Source: Prevotella sp.
GTDB taxonomy: Bacteria; Bacteroidota; Bacteroidia; Bacteroidales; Bacteroidaceae
Reading direction: 5' to 3'
Assembly: GCA_017449495.1 (NCBI GenBank)
Contig: JAFTFO010000015.1
Location: 18,289-82,288, forward strand
DNA: 64,000 nucleotides
Position numbers and translations under genes: made by a program. Shown in pieces: positions 1 to 8,725 of the stretch. Each line of letters opens with the position of its first letter. The stretch's first letter is position 1. Below the pieces are notes generated by a model. It was given only the letters and a program-made list of their open reading frames with translations. It was not told the DNA's origin and did not search any database.

Positions 1-1
1 C

Positions 2-667
2 CACGTCGAGGACGAGAAGCCCTACGCCGTCCATGTCGACGGCCGCGACCTCATCTGCCCTATCGAGCAATACGGTGTAAAGCTCCTGTCCATCGGTTTC
101 TTTGTCTCTCCAGACACAGCCACCCTCTGGCGAGGCGGCATGGCCACCAGTGCTCTGAAACAACTCATCGCCGATGCTGACTGGGGCGAGCTCGACTACT
201 TCATCCTCGACACCCCGCCTGGCACCAGCGACATCCATCTCACGCTCTTGCAGACACTCCCCATCACAGGTGCCGTCATTGTCAGCACCCCACAGGCCGT
301 CGCCCTCGCCGACGCAAGGAAAGGTATCGACATGTATCGCAACGAGAAGGTCAACGTGCCCATCCTCGGACTGGTGGAGAACATGGCGTGGTTCACCCCT
401 GCCGAATTGCCCGAGAACCGTTACTACATCTTTGGCAAGGAGGGTTGCAAACGTCTGGCTGAAGAGATGAACGTGCCCCTGCTGGCACAGATACCCCTGG
501 TGCAAAGTATCTGCGAGAACGGCGACCAAGGCACACCAGCCGCCCTCAACAGCGACTCAGCCACTGGCCTTGCCTTCATCAACCTCGCCCAAGCCGTCGT
601 CACCGTAGTCAACCGTCGCAACCGCGAACGGCCAGCTACCCAAATCGTAGGCACTAAGAACACTTAA
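2..667 (+). CDS. Mrp/ApbC family ATP-binding protein (5' end outside window)
   Basis: The open frame runs in from the left edge and stops at 667, giving about 221 residues of C-terminal sequence. It matches the P-loop ATPase Mrp/NBP35/ApbC family, which acts as an iron-sulfur cluster carrier or scaffold in the cytoplasm. Visible family features are the GVKLLSIGFF segment, the RGGM stretch, the DTPPGTSD motif (Walker B-like) and the VSTPQAVAL strand. The Walker A region and the N-terminal DUF59-type domain would lie upstream and are not seen. An internal ATG at 140 is not the real start because the family homology continues upstream of it. The gene converges on the ABC permease at 741 with a shared hairpin between them. 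Confidence 0.9.
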   Translation, partial: HVEDEKPYAVHVDGRDLICPIEQYGVKLLSIGFFVSPDTATLWRGGMATSALKQLIADADWGELDYFILDTPPGTSDIHLTLLQTLPITGAVIVSTPQAVALADARKGIDMYRNEKVNVPILGLVENMAWFTPAELPENRYYIFGKEGCKRLAEEMNVPLLAQIPLVQSICENGDQGTPAALNSDSATGLAFINLAQAVVTVVNRRNRERPATQIVGTKNT

Positions 668-683
668 AGAAATACTAACTCCG

Positions 684-734
684 CCCATACGAGAGAAGGG
701 TGAGCAATTTGTGCTCACCCTTCTCTCGTATGGG
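684..734. terminator. Bidirectional hairpin terminator between convergent genes
   Basis: An inverted repeat with arms of about 23 bases (CCCATACGAGAG... pairing with ...CTCTCGTATGGG) and a 5-base loop fills the 73-bp gap between the Mrp stop (667) and the permease stop (741). Its symmetry and position fit a terminator used from both sides. Confidence 0.8.
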
Positions 735-740
735 GCCTTC

Positions 741-2000
741 TTATGATTTCTTAGCCTTCAGTTGAAGACGAATTTCATGCTTCTTACGGAGATGGGCGAG
801 GCGCTCATCGGCATGGCGACGGGTTACACGCAACTGGTGACCATAGACAAGGCAAGCCAGACCAAAGTAGGCCGCCGCCTGAATCCAGAGGCAACGGAGT
901 TCGAGTGTCACATCACCCAAAACGGCACCTAACGTGTTCATCCGAACAAAGGCCCGTACGCCGAAGGTGCTGGGGAAGAGCCACGACACGCCCTGCCAAA
1001 CGCCAGGGATGTTAGACTGGGGCCAACTGACACCACTGAGGAACAGCAAGGGCAGCGACACGAACACCATGAGCAACATGACATTCTCACGATAGCGTAC
1101 AAGGCACGACACCGTCAGGCCGAAGAACACACAGGCCAACAGATAAGGTATCATCAGTGCGAGGAGGTCTTGCCAGTGAATCAGCGTGAGAAAGGAGAAC
1201 AGTCGGGGTACGACCATCGTGAGGTAAGCACCTGCCACGGCATAAATCATGATATAACAGAGAGCCTTGCCACAGACGATGCGGTAGACACCGCTGTAAC
1301 AGCGATGGATGGGCACCAGATCACCATAACGGCTGCGCTCACGGGAGGTGCCAGCAGAGAGGCCGATGCCCAGCACCAGCGTCTGCTGGAAGATCAGCAT
1401 CAGCACAGCAGGGATGACAAAGTTACCATAACCACCCGCAGGGTTGAAGATGGGTACGTCGGCAAAGTCGAGGGGGCGTGTGGTGATGGCGTCCTCACGG
1501 TCGGTATAGTTTCCAGATACTTTTTTCTGAATCTCGCTGCCCATCGACTGGGTGACGGCAACAGCCGTCTGATAGATGGCCTTATAGGTGAGCATCAGCG
1601 ACATATCGCAATAGACGCTGACCACAGCAGGCTGCATACGGTTGACATTGGCTGCGAAGTCGGAGGGTATGAGATAGACGCCCTTAGCCAACTGACGACT
1701 GACGAGCGACTGGGCCTCGTCGAGGTCGGCAGCATAGTAAGCCACCTTCACGTCAGGCGAGGCATCGCACTGGCGGATGAACTGTCGGGAGAGGTGGGAG
1801 TGTGACTGGTCGACAACCACCACAGGAACCTCATGCACCACCTCGTTATTGTATATCCACGAATAGAGCAGCGGATAGACCAGCGGCACAATGACACAGA
1901 AGATGAGCACGCCCTCGTCACGGAAGGCCTGTCGGATCTCCTGACGCCAGATGTAGCAGGCATCTTCTATCGCTTGGTATATATTATGGAATATAGACAT
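741..2000 (-). CDS. ABC-2 type transporter permease (second of a pair)
   Basis: The 419-residue protein has an N-terminal membrane segment (about residues 27-49), a large extracytoplasmic domain starting VPVVVVDQSHS, and a C-terminal block of about five membrane helices. This is the architecture of YhgE/YbhR-like ABC-2 permeases. It is the last gene of a minus-strand set (TolC-like, HlyD-like, permease, permease), and its start overlaps the 3' end of the upstream permease by 17 bp, so translation is probably coupled. Together the set resembles a drug or envelope-molecule efflux pump spanning both membranes. No ATP-binding subunit is encoded nearby. The substrate cannot be read from the sequence. 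Confidence 0.85.
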   Translation of the reverse strand: MSIFHNIYQAIEDACYIWRQEIRQAFRDEGVLIFCVIVPLVYPLLYSWIYNNEVVHEVPVVVVDQSHSHLSRQFIRQCDASPDVKVAYYAADLDEAQSLVSRQLAKGVYLIPSDFAANVNRMQPAVVSVYCDMSLMLTYKAIYQTAVAVTQSMGSEIQKKVSGNYTDREDAITTRPLDFADVPIFNPAGGYGNFVIPAVLMLIFQQTLVLGIGLSAGTSRERSRYGDLVPIHRCYSGVYRIVCGKALCYIMIYAVAGAYLTMVVPRLFSFLTLIHWQDLLALMIPYLLACVFFGLTVSCLVRYRENVMLLMVFVSLPLLFLSGVSWPQSNIPGVWQGVSWLFPSTFGVRAFVRMNTLGAVLGDVTLELRCLWIQAAAYFGLACLVYGHQLRVTRRHADERLAHLRKKHEIRLQLKAKKS

Positions 2001-3153
2001 AAGTGAGCATTGCGTTTTTGATCTTCGGGAGCACGAACCAGGGCAGTAGCGTAAAAGCTACGAGTGCCACCAAATGGAACCAGGCGTCGATGAGGGGGAA
2101 GCCGTTGAACACCGTAATCTGATAGAGCATATAGTAATGGCGCAGCGGGAAAAGCCATGTGAGCGCCTGAATGGGTGCATCCATGCCCATGACTGGGAAG
2201 GCGGAGCCTGCAAGGGAGAAACTCAGGACAGCCCAGAGCGAACAGATACTCATCGACATGCGCAGTGAGGGCATCAGGCCAAAGGCGAAGATGCCAAAGC
2301 CGATGGAAGCGAATACCTCAAGTACGGACAGAAGGATGATGTTGAGTGCACTACCAAGACGGGGGAAGTGCATGACATGATAGATGTAGAACTCGTAGAA
2401 GAAGATGAGCGTCAGGAACACGACGGCCTGAAGCAAGTACTTGCCGAGGATGGCCACGACGATATTGTTGTCTGCCAACGCAAGCCACTCCTTCCCTCGT
2501 CCGAACTTCAACTCCATACCTAAGCTATAGGCTGAGATAAGGAACATAAAGAGCATCATGATACCCGGCACGAACACGGTGGAGAGATAAGTATTGTAGT
2601 TGGTCCAAGGATTGGCGACTTGGTGCAGGTCGACGCGTATCGGCTGCAAGAAGGTCTGTATCTGTTCTGCCGTATAGCCTTTTGCCCGCATGGTAGCCTG
2701 TCCGACAGCGGCGGAACCGAGGTTGGAGATGGTCTTGAGATCCTTCATCAACAACGAGCCCGACATCACAGAGCCCATGTTGTAGTAGTAGGATATCTGG
2801 GGACGACGAGAGGACAGCAGTTTGTCGGCCGTACCCTTAGGGATGTAAAGGAAGGCGTATATCTCGTTCTTCTGGATGGCATGACGGGCCTCGGCCACCG
2901 AGGGATAATGGGCCACGACACGCGAACTCTGGAAGGCATCGAGACGACGGATGAGGGCTCGGGAGGTGCTGCTGTTGTCGAGGTCGACCACACCTACGGG
3001 CATGTCCTCAGGCAGCCCCTCGTCCATCAGCGACGTGAAGAAGATCATCGCCAACAGAGGGAATACGATCATCGAGAAGCCGTAGATGCGATTGACATAG
3101 AGAATCTTGCTCTCACGCTTCGCAATAGCCCAGATAAGACTTAAATACTTCAA
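1984..3153 (-). CDS. ABC-2 type transporter permease (first of a pair)
   Basis: The 389-residue protein shares the plan of its downstream partner: an N-terminal membrane helix (residues 22-42), a periplasmic domain beginning PVGVVDLDNS, then five to six helices near the C-terminus. The VVDLDNS/VVDQSHS strand is typical of YhgE/YbhS/YbhR-type ABC-2 permeases. Two different permeases side by side suggest a heterodimeric pore. The 26-bp gap to the upstream HlyD-like gene and the overlap with the downstream gene point to one transcript. The energising ATPase is not in this cluster and would have to be supplied from elsewhere. Confidence 0.85.
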   Translation of the reverse strand: MKYLSLIWAIAKRESKILYVNRIYGFSMIVFPLLAMIFFTSLMDEGLPEDMPVGVVDLDNSSTSRALIRRLDAFQSSRVVAHYPSVAEARHAIQKNEIYAFLYIPKGTADKLLSSRRPQISYYYNMGSVMSGSLLMKDLKTISNLGSAAVGQATMRAKGYTAEQIQTFLQPIRVDLHQVANPWTNYNTYLSTVFVPGIMMLFMFLISAYSLGMELKFGRGKEWLALADNNIVVAILGKYLLQAVVFLTLIFFYEFYIYHVMHFPRLGSALNIILLSVLEVFASIGFGIFAFGLMPSLRMSMSICSLWAVLSFSLAGSAFPVMGMDAPIQALTWLFPLRHYYMLYQITVFNGFPLIDAWFHLVALVAFTLLPWFVLPKIKNAMLTYVYIP

Positions 3154-3179
3154 ATCCGTTTAATCCGTCTAATCCGTTG

Positions 3180-4163
3180 TTACTTGATAATCAGTGACAT
3201 GCCTGGGCGGAGGCCGTCAAGTTTCTCCACAGGACGAGCCTTGACCTCGAAGGTCTTCAGGTCGTACTGGCCGTTGGCCTTCGTAGCCTTCCACACAGCG
3301 TAGGAGCCCTGATCCTTCAGATAGTAGACCTTCATCTTGATGTTCTTGTTGAAGGCAGGCACAAAGGCCTCGAACTCCGTACCGACCTGCATGCCGTTAA
3401 GTTCATCTTCTCGGACATTGAAGGTGCCCCAGAGATCGTCCATCACGGCGATAGACATGATGGGAGAACCTGTTCCCACGAGTTCGCCGACCTTTGGATA
3501 AACATCAGAGACCTCGCCCTCCATCTGGGCAATCTGCACCGTCTCATGAATGTAGGAGTTTACCTCCTGCACAGCACCCTTGGCACGGTTCACCTGGGCA
3601 GCGGCAGCGAGTTTATCCTCCTGACGGGCACCGTTGACAGCCATCTCGTACTGGCTCTGAGCAGCCTTGCACTGAGCCTCCATGGCCTTGTAGTTGGCGT
3701 AGGCCTCGTCACGTTTCTGGGCGCTCATCACACCCTCGTCGAAGAGACGCTGTACACGGTTATAGGACTTCTCGGCAATCTCCAGTCCAGCCTTCGCCTG
3801 CTGAAGCACACTGTAGGCGCCCTGAATCTGCTCTTTGCGGGCACCGTTCTGGGCTTTCAGCTCAAGGGCAGCAGCAGCAGCCTCTGCGCCCTGTGCCTGT
3901 TCCATCTTGGCACGCACCTCAGGCGCATCGAGGATGGCAAGGGTATCGCCTACCTTCACATAGTCACCTTCTTTAACGCGGAGCTCCAAGATACGGCCTG
4001 GCACCTTGCTCGACACACGATATTCAGTCACCTCCACCTGACCCTGCACAATCTCTGGGTCACGGTCTATCACCAGAAAGCCGATGGCGGCTACAATAAT
4101 CACTACTGCCACAAATCCGATGATGGCCAGGATAATATTCCTATGTTGGTCTTTCTCTGTCAT
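3180..4163 (-). CDS. HlyD/EmrA-type periplasmic adaptor (membrane fusion protein)
   Basis: The 327-residue protein has one N-terminal membrane helix (about residues 9-31). A biotinyl-lipoyl-like half-motif follows (SSKVPGRILELRVKEGDYVKVG, residues about 50-72), then an alanine/glutamine-rich coiled-coil hairpin (about 85-205) and a beta-barrel segment (VSDVYPKVGELV...). This is the layout of adaptors that link an inner-membrane pump to a TolC channel. It lies between the TolC-like gene (36-bp gap) and the two ABC-2 permeases, as expected for a tripartite efflux operon. Confidence 0.9.
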   Translation of the reverse strand: MTEKDQHRNIILAIIGFVAVVIIVAAIGFLVIDRDPEIVQGQVEVTEYRVSSKVPGRILELRVKEGDYVKVGDTLAILDAPEVRAKMEQAQGAEAAAAALELKAQNGARKEQIQGAYSVLQQAKAGLEIAEKSYNRVQRLFDEGVMSAQKRDEAYANYKAMEAQCKAAQSQYEMAVNGARQEDKLAAAAQVNRAKGAVQEVNSYIHETVQIAQMEGEVSDVYPKVGELVGTGSPIMSIAVMDDLWGTFNVREDELNGMQVGTEFEAFVPAFNKNIKMKVYYLKDQGSYAVWKATKANGQYDLKTFEVKARPVEKLDGLRPGMSLIIK

Positions 4164-4199
4164 GATATATACGATTTACAGATTTACAATTTAAATTGA

Positions 4200-5735
4200 T
4201 TACTCTAACACACCGAGTGACTTCTGGAGATCTACCTGCGAGAGGCGGACATCAATCTCAGCATCAATCTTCTGCGACTGGGCCTGTAGCCAGGCTGTCT
4301 GTGCCTCCATCACCGTCGTGGGTGAGATGACACCCTCGCGGAAGCCGAGGTTGGCTGTGCGCAAATTCTCATCGGCATGGGCGATATTAGCCTGAGCCAT
4401 CGAGAGTTTCTTGTTGGCCTCATCCACACGGAAAGTGTTCTGGTTCACTTGGAGCTCAATGCTCTCACGGGCCTCGGCCAACTCCAGATTGGCAATGGCG
4501 GTAGCCCCTTTCGAGGCACGGACCTTATACATCACGTCACCCCAGTTCCAGATGGGCACCCTGACGAGCACACCCACATTCCAGAACCCCCTGAACTTAC
4601 GCTCGAAGCCATTGAAGAGGCTGGGGTTCGTCACGGCATAGCCACCTGTGAGTGCCACCTGTGGCAGATTGCCAGCCTTCAGCACATTGGTAGCCTGACG
4701 AGTCAGGTCGACAGAGTTCTGCAATAGTTTCAACTCCGGACGGTTCTCTACAGCCTGCTCCACATTGAGTTCTGGCGTCAACTCCACCACAGCGATGTTC
4801 TCCTGATTCTCGTCAGCCAGTGTCACGGACTCATTCAGTGGCAGTCCACAGAGCTGACAGAGCAACATCTTCGAGAGCACCAGTCCATCGTTGACCTTGG
4901 TGAGCGTCATCTCTGCCTCGTTCACCTTGACATCGACACTCAGACCGTCGCTCTTCGTAGCCACACCCTCATCGATCATCTTATGCACATCAGCATCGAA
5001 CTTCTTCACCAGTTCGAGATAACTCTCAGCCAACCGCTGTTTATGACGGAGTGAGACCACCTGCCAATAGGCTTTGTCGATGTTGTAGAGTGTGGACTGC
5101 CGGCGCACCTCTGTTGTATTGCTGGCCATCTCTTCTCCGAGGTCAGCCATCTTGTTCATGGCGATGATACTACCACCCATGAATATCGGCTGGGAGAGCA
5201 TGACAGAACCCGCAAACATGTTTCGTGTATCTGTATCAAAGGCTTCTACGATCTCCTGACCGATGGCATTGAGGGTCTTCCCCAAGTCGGTAAAGCCTTG
5301 TCCTGCCAGCTGCTGGATGCCCTCAGGCGAGAGGCCCATAGCCCCAAGCGACTGCAGGAACTGAGGCGGCAACTGCGACATGGTCGTCGTGAAGCCCTGT
5401 TGCAAATTTCCAGCAGCAACTGTGCCCAAGTTGTTCAGTGCGGTCTTCTGATCGTTGCTGAGCAAAGATATCGGTTCGCTGGTGAACTGATAGGTACCGA
5501 TGGCGCTGACATGGGGCAGGTACTTTGTACGAGCCGACTTGCGCACATTGGCAGCCATCTCCTGCTTCAGCTTCGAGACGCCAAGCTGTTTGTTGTTGCG
5601 CAGCGCCATCACTCTACAGCTGTCGAGTGTCAACAGTCGCTGAGCGTCCATTGTGGAAGGTAAAAAGGTGAAAAGGTAAAAAGGTAAAAACCATTTTACC
5701 CAACCCTTTACCATCCTTATTCCTTTCCTCTTCAT
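4200..5735 (-). CDS. TolC-like outer membrane efflux protein
   Basis: The 511-residue protein has two OEP/TolC repeats rich in helical heptads, with the family-typical LTLDSCRVMALRNN start of the mature protein. The signal peptide is unusual: residues about 15-27 (FLPFYLFTFLPS) are encoded by a TTTTTACC-type simple repeat at 5657-5691, and another copy of the repeat lies in the leader at 5765-5778. Two starts are possible. ATG at 5735 gives MKRKGIR..., and ATG at 5714 gives MVKGWVK..., which makes a more standard signal peptide and follows a purine-rich stretch. It heads the export genes and is 48 bp downstream of the coiled-coil gene, so probably shares its promoter. Confidence 0.88.
   Translation of the reverse strand: MKRKGIRMVKGWVKWFLPFYLFTFLPSTMDAQRLLTLDSCRVMALRNNKQLGVSKLKQEMAANVRKSARTKYLPHVSAIGTYQFTSEPISLLSNDQKTALNNLGTVAAGNLQQGFTTTMSQLPPQFLQSLGAMGLSPEGIQQLAGQGFTDLGKTLNAIGQEIVEAFDTDTRNMFAGSVMLSQPIFMGGSIIAMNKMADLGEEMASNTTEVRRQSTLYNIDKAYWQVVSLRHKQRLAESYLELVKKFDADVHKMIDEGVATKSDGLSVDVKVNEAEMTLTKVNDGLVLSKMLLCQLCGLPLNESVTLADENQENIAVVELTPELNVEQAVENRPELKLLQNSVDLTRQATNVLKAGNLPQVALTGGYAVTNPSLFNGFERKFRGFWNVGVLVRVPIWNWGDVMYKVRASKGATAIANLELAEARESIELQVNQNTFRVDEANKKLSMAQANIAHADENLRTANLGFREGVISPTTVMEAQTAWLQAQSQKIDAEIDVRLSQVDLQKSLGVLE
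5657..5691. repeat. GGTAAAAA simple repeat inside the tolC-like signal peptide
   Basis: Four imperfect copies of an 8-9 bp unit (GGTAAAAA/GGTGAAAA) lie within the coding sequence and encode most of the hydrophobic core of the signal peptide. The same unit recurs in intergenic DNA at 5765-5778, 32531-32570 and 33447-33475. Confidence 0.75.
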
Positions 5736-5783
5736 TACTATCTCTTTTATGACTTTACTCTCTTACTTTTTTACCTTAATTAC

Positions 5784-6662
5784 TTACTCAAAGCTAAATG
5801 TTCGTGAGCCAATCATGTGACCGTCGGCAAAGATACTGACACGATACTGTCCACTCTCCAACATCTGCGTGACGGGCCAGAAGACAGACACACTCGTCTC
5901 CTCACCAGTGTACTCTACCACCCTACGGGCTGAACACTCTAACTGACGATTCTCGTAAGGGAACGTACCACCGCCTCCCAGCACGTTGCCGCCAGGGTTC
6001 TGGATTCGCACATAGACGGTACGATTGCCGTTGGAAGCCGTCACGTTACGGGTGATGGTGAAGCCTACCTGCATCTTCCGACAGTCCTTCAGTTTCGGTT
6101 TCTTCATGGCCTTGTCCTTCTTGTCGAGCAACGTCAGACTGATGTTTGTCGCATCGAGCTGGGCGGCAATGGCCACCTTTTCCGAGAGCGACGCCTTTTC
6201 ACTGCTCAGGCCAACCACCTGCTGGGTGCGCTGTTCCAGTTCAGCCGTCACACGGGTATTCTCCCGCTTCAGGTTCTCATTGAGACGGTTCAGTGAGTCG
6301 ATCTGCATCACGTAGTCACGCAGCACGGCCCGCACTGTGGCGAGTTCCCGTTTCAGACGGGCTATCTCACGGGCATCGTCAGCCTTCACCCGCTTCAGTT
6401 CCTCCAACAGTTTCTGGGTCTTCAGCTGTTCCTCTGTGAGCTGGGCAATGATGGAGTCATTGTTGATCTGTGTCTTCATCTCACTGTACTGCAAGGCGAA
6501 GCGCTCATATTCATTTTCCATCTCCTGCTTATCGAGGGCTGCCAGCTCCTGCATATCCTGATTCACCTGCTTCTGTTCCTGCAGGTTAATGAAAAGCCAA
6601 GCCGCTCCTGCCAACAAAACAAGAATCGCCACTACCATGAGTGGCATCATATATTTTTTCAT
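5784..6662 (-). CDS. Membrane-anchored coiled-coil protein of unknown function
   Basis: The start at 6662 (MKKYMMPLMV...) is preferred over an upstream ATG at 6716 because the latter lies beyond the predicted -7 element. The 292-residue product has an N-terminal membrane helix (about 4-27). A long charged coiled coil follows (about 30-180, with heptads such as RLNENLKRENTRV), then a C-terminal beta-rich domain of about 100 residues (VGFTITRNVTASNGNRTVYV...). I do not recognise a named function. It is first in the minus-strand group that continues into the TolC-like gene, so an envelope role is plausible but inferred only from context. Confidence 0.75.
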   Translation of the reverse strand: MKKYMMPLMVVAILVLLAGAAWLFINLQEQKQVNQDMQELAALDKQEMENEYERFALQYSEMKTQINNDSIIAQLTEEQLKTQKLLEELKRVKADDAREIARLKRELATVRAVLRDYVMQIDSLNRLNENLKRENTRVTAELEQRTQQVVGLSSEKASLSEKVAIAAQLDATNISLTLLDKKDKAMKKPKLKDCRKMQVGFTITRNVTASNGNRTVYVRIQNPGGNVLGGGGTFPYENRQLECSARRVVEYTGEETSVSVFWPVTQMLESGQYRVSIFADGHMIGSRTFSFE

Positions 6663-6685
6663 TCCTTTATCGATAAAAATCGGCT

Positions 6686-6717
6686 GCAAAGGTACACAAT
6701 TCCACTGAAACGACAAA
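6686..6717 (-). promoter_or_regulatory. Bacteroidales-type promoter for the coiled-coil/efflux operon
   Basis: On the minus strand, TTTG (6717-6714) and TACCTTTGC (6694-6686) are separated by 19 bp, matching the Bacteroides sigma-ABfr consensus TTTG-N19-21-TAnnTTTG. The predicted transcript starts about 15-20 bases before the ATG at 6662. Confidence 0.65.
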
Positions 6718-6732
6718 GAATTTTAATAAATG

Positions 6733-6764
6733 TTTGGTCATTTCAAAAAAAATAACTATATTTG
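6733..6764 (+). promoter_or_regulatory. Promoter for the DUF4492-cydAB-deoD operon
   Basis: TTTG at 6733-6736 and TATATTTG at 6757-6764 with a 20-bp spacer match the Bacteroides consensus. It is divergent from the promoter at 6686-6717. The predicted transcription start is about 15 bases before the ATG at 6782. Confidence 0.65.
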
Positions 6765-6781
6765 CCGAGTCAAAGTTGACT

Positions 6782-7009
6782 ATGCCTATGCGGAAGGACA
6801 GTTTTCTCTATCGGGCCTTCGACCTCTACTACGACGGTTTCCGGAATATGCGCCTCGGCAAGACGCTGTGGGCCATCATATTGATCAAACTATTCATCAT
6901 GTTTGCCATCTTGAAGGTGTTCTTCTTCCCCAACTTCCTGAAAGAGCATGCTCAGGGCGACGAGGCAGGCTACGTGGCGAGCGAGATTATCGAGCGAAGC
7001 CATCCCTAA
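6782..7009 (+). CDS. DUF4492 small membrane protein preceding cytochrome bd genes
   Basis: The 75-residue product (MPMRKDSFLYRAFDLYYDGF...) has one hydrophobic helix (about 26-48). DUF4492 proteins characteristically sit directly upstream of cydA in Bacteroidales, as here (43-bp gap), so a role in assembly or stability of the bd oxidase is likely but unproven. The start at 6782 was chosen because the -7 element ends at 6764. An in-frame ATG at 6734 would lie inside the promoter. Confidence 0.75.
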   Translation: MPMRKDSFLYRAFDLYYDGFRNMRLGKTLWAIILIKLFIMFAILKVFFFPNFLKEHAQGDEAGYVASEIIERSHP

Positions 7010-7052
7010 TCACCCTACCAACCCCTAACAACCCTAAAAATTTAAATAACTT

Positions 7053-8696
7053 ATGCTTCAAAACCTATTCTTAGACATTGATGCCGGGACCATCGACTGG
7101 TCGAGGGCGCAGTTTGCTCTCACGGCAATCTATCACTGGCTCTTTGTACCGTTGACCCTCGGACTGGCGGTCATCATGGGCATCATCGAGACCAAGTTCT
7201 ACCGCACTCGCGCCCCTTTCTGGCGCGACGCAGCGAAATTTTGGCAGAAGCTCTTCGGCATCAACTTCGCCATGGGTGTAGCCACAGGCATCATCCTCGA
7301 GTTCGAGTTTGGCACCAACTGGTCGAACTACTCCTGGTTCGTGGGCGACATCTTCGGAGCACCGTTGGCTGTCGAGGGCATCGTGGCCTTCTTTATGGAG
7401 TCGACCTTCGTGGCCGTCATGTACTTCGGATGGAAGAAGGTATCGCCTGGCTTCCACCTTGCTTCTACGTGGCTGACGGGCTTAGGTGCCACCATCTCCG
7501 CCTGGTGGATCCTTGTGGCCAACGCCTGGATGCAGTATCCCGTGGGCTGTGAGTTCAACCCTGACACAATGCGCAACGAGATGGTCTCCTTCTTCGACGT
7601 GGCCCTATCGCCATTTGCCGTCTCCAAGTTCTGCCACACCGTCACCTCGGCCTGGATCATCGGTGCCATCTTCTGCGTCGGCGTGTGCAGTTGGTATCTC
7701 ATGAAGAAGCGCGAGACGAAGCTCGCCACCGAGAGCATGAAGATCGGTGCCGTTGTAGGTCTCGTGGCCACATTGCTGGCTGCTATCACCGGCCACAAGT
7801 CGGGTATGGACGTGGCTGAGGTGCAGCCCATAAAACTCGCTGCAATGGAGGCCCTCTACAACGGTGGCACGGAACAGGGATTGACGGCCGTCGCCTGGGT
7901 GAATCCCTTCTGCCAGCCTGACTACGCCAACGAGGAGTCTGCCCCGCTGAAGATTGAGATGCCCTATGCCCTGTCGATCATGGCCACCAACGATCCTCAC
8001 GGCTATGTGCCTGGCATCAACGACATCCTGAACGGTTACACCCGTCCCGACGGCACCGTGGAGCCTTCTGCCGACGAGAAGATTGAGCGCGGCAAACAGG
8101 CCATCGCAGCCCTCGCCGCCTACCGTAAGGCAAGGGCTGAAGGTGCTCCTGACTCAATTGTCAATGCTCAATTGTCAATTCTCAACTCAAACATGAAGTA
8201 TTTTGGTTATGGCTACATCCGCGACAAGTCGGAGTTGGTGCCGTTTATACCAGTCAACTTCTGGGCCTTCCGCATCATGGTGGGTCTCGGATGCCTATTC
8301 ATCCTCTTCTTTGCCATCATTGTGATTCTGTCGTATAAGATACCCTACGTGTCCATCATCACCCGCCGCCTGCTGGCCACCATCGGCATCCTGCCAGAGA
8401 CCCATGCCGACATGAACGGCATCACAGGACTGCCTGCCTGGCACTACTGGCTGGCCATCGCCCTCATCCCGTTGGCTTATATCGCTTCGGAGAGCGGCTG
8501 GCTCGTGGCAGAGTTCGGCCGTCAGCCATGGACTATTCAGGACATGCTGCCCACTTGGGCTGCCGTCAGCGACCTCCACTCGTCAAGCGTGATGATTACT
8601 TTCTTCCTGTTCCTCATCCTCTTCACCACCATGCTGGCTGTAGAAATCAGCATCCTGCTCAAGCAGATCAAGAAAGGACCGGAATACGAGGGATAA
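7053..8696 (+). CDS. cydA: Cytochrome bd quinol oxidase subunit I
   Basis: The 547-residue multi-helix protein oxidises quinol and carries the b558, b595 and d haems that reduce oxygen in the inner membrane. Family signs are His28 in the AIYHWLFVP helix (E. coli His19 equivalent), the conserved FCHTVTSAW helix and the RIMVGLGC helix near residue 410. The GRQPW motif is also present (around residue 490). Residues about 367-380 (SIVNAQLSILNSN) are encoded by a CAATTGTCAAT simple repeat at 8154-8191, replacing the usual linker between membrane blocks without breaking the frame. cydB follows after 29 bp. Confidence 0.97.
   Translation: MLQNLFLDIDAGTIDWSRAQFALTAIYHWLFVPLTLGLAVIMGIIETKFYRTRAPFWRDAAKFWQKLFGINFAMGVATGIILEFEFGTNWSNYSWFVGDIFGAPLAVEGIVAFFMESTFVAVMYFGWKKVSPGFHLASTWLTGLGATISAWWILVANAWMQYPVGCEFNPDTMRNEMVSFFDVALSPFAVSKFCHTVTSAWIIGAIFCVGVCSWYLMKKRETKLATESMKIGAVVGLVATLLAAITGHKSGMDVAEVQPIKLAAMEALYNGGTEQGLTAVAWVNPFCQPDYANEESAPLKIEMPYALSIMATNDPHGYVPGINDILNGYTRPDGTVEPSADEKIERGKQAIAALAAYRKARAEGAPDSIVNAQLSILNSNMKYFGYGYIRDKSELVPFIPVNFWAFRIMVGLGCLFILFFAIIVILSYKIPYVSIITRRLLATIGILPETHADMNGITGLPAWHYWLAIALIPLAYIASESGWLVAEFGRQPWTIQDMLPTWAAVSDLHSSSVMITFFLFLILFTTMLAVEISILLKQIKKGPEYEG
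8154..8191. repeat. In-frame CAATTGTCAAT repeat within cydA
   Basis: Tandem-like copies of CAATTGTCAAT/CAATTCTCAAC sit inside the open frame and encode VNAQLSILNSN. A related AATTATCAATTTTC repeat lies at 38781-38806 at the end of the giant surface-protein gene. Confidence 0.7.
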
Positions 8697-8725
8697 TAGA
8701 AATGAAAGAATGAAAAAATGAAAAA

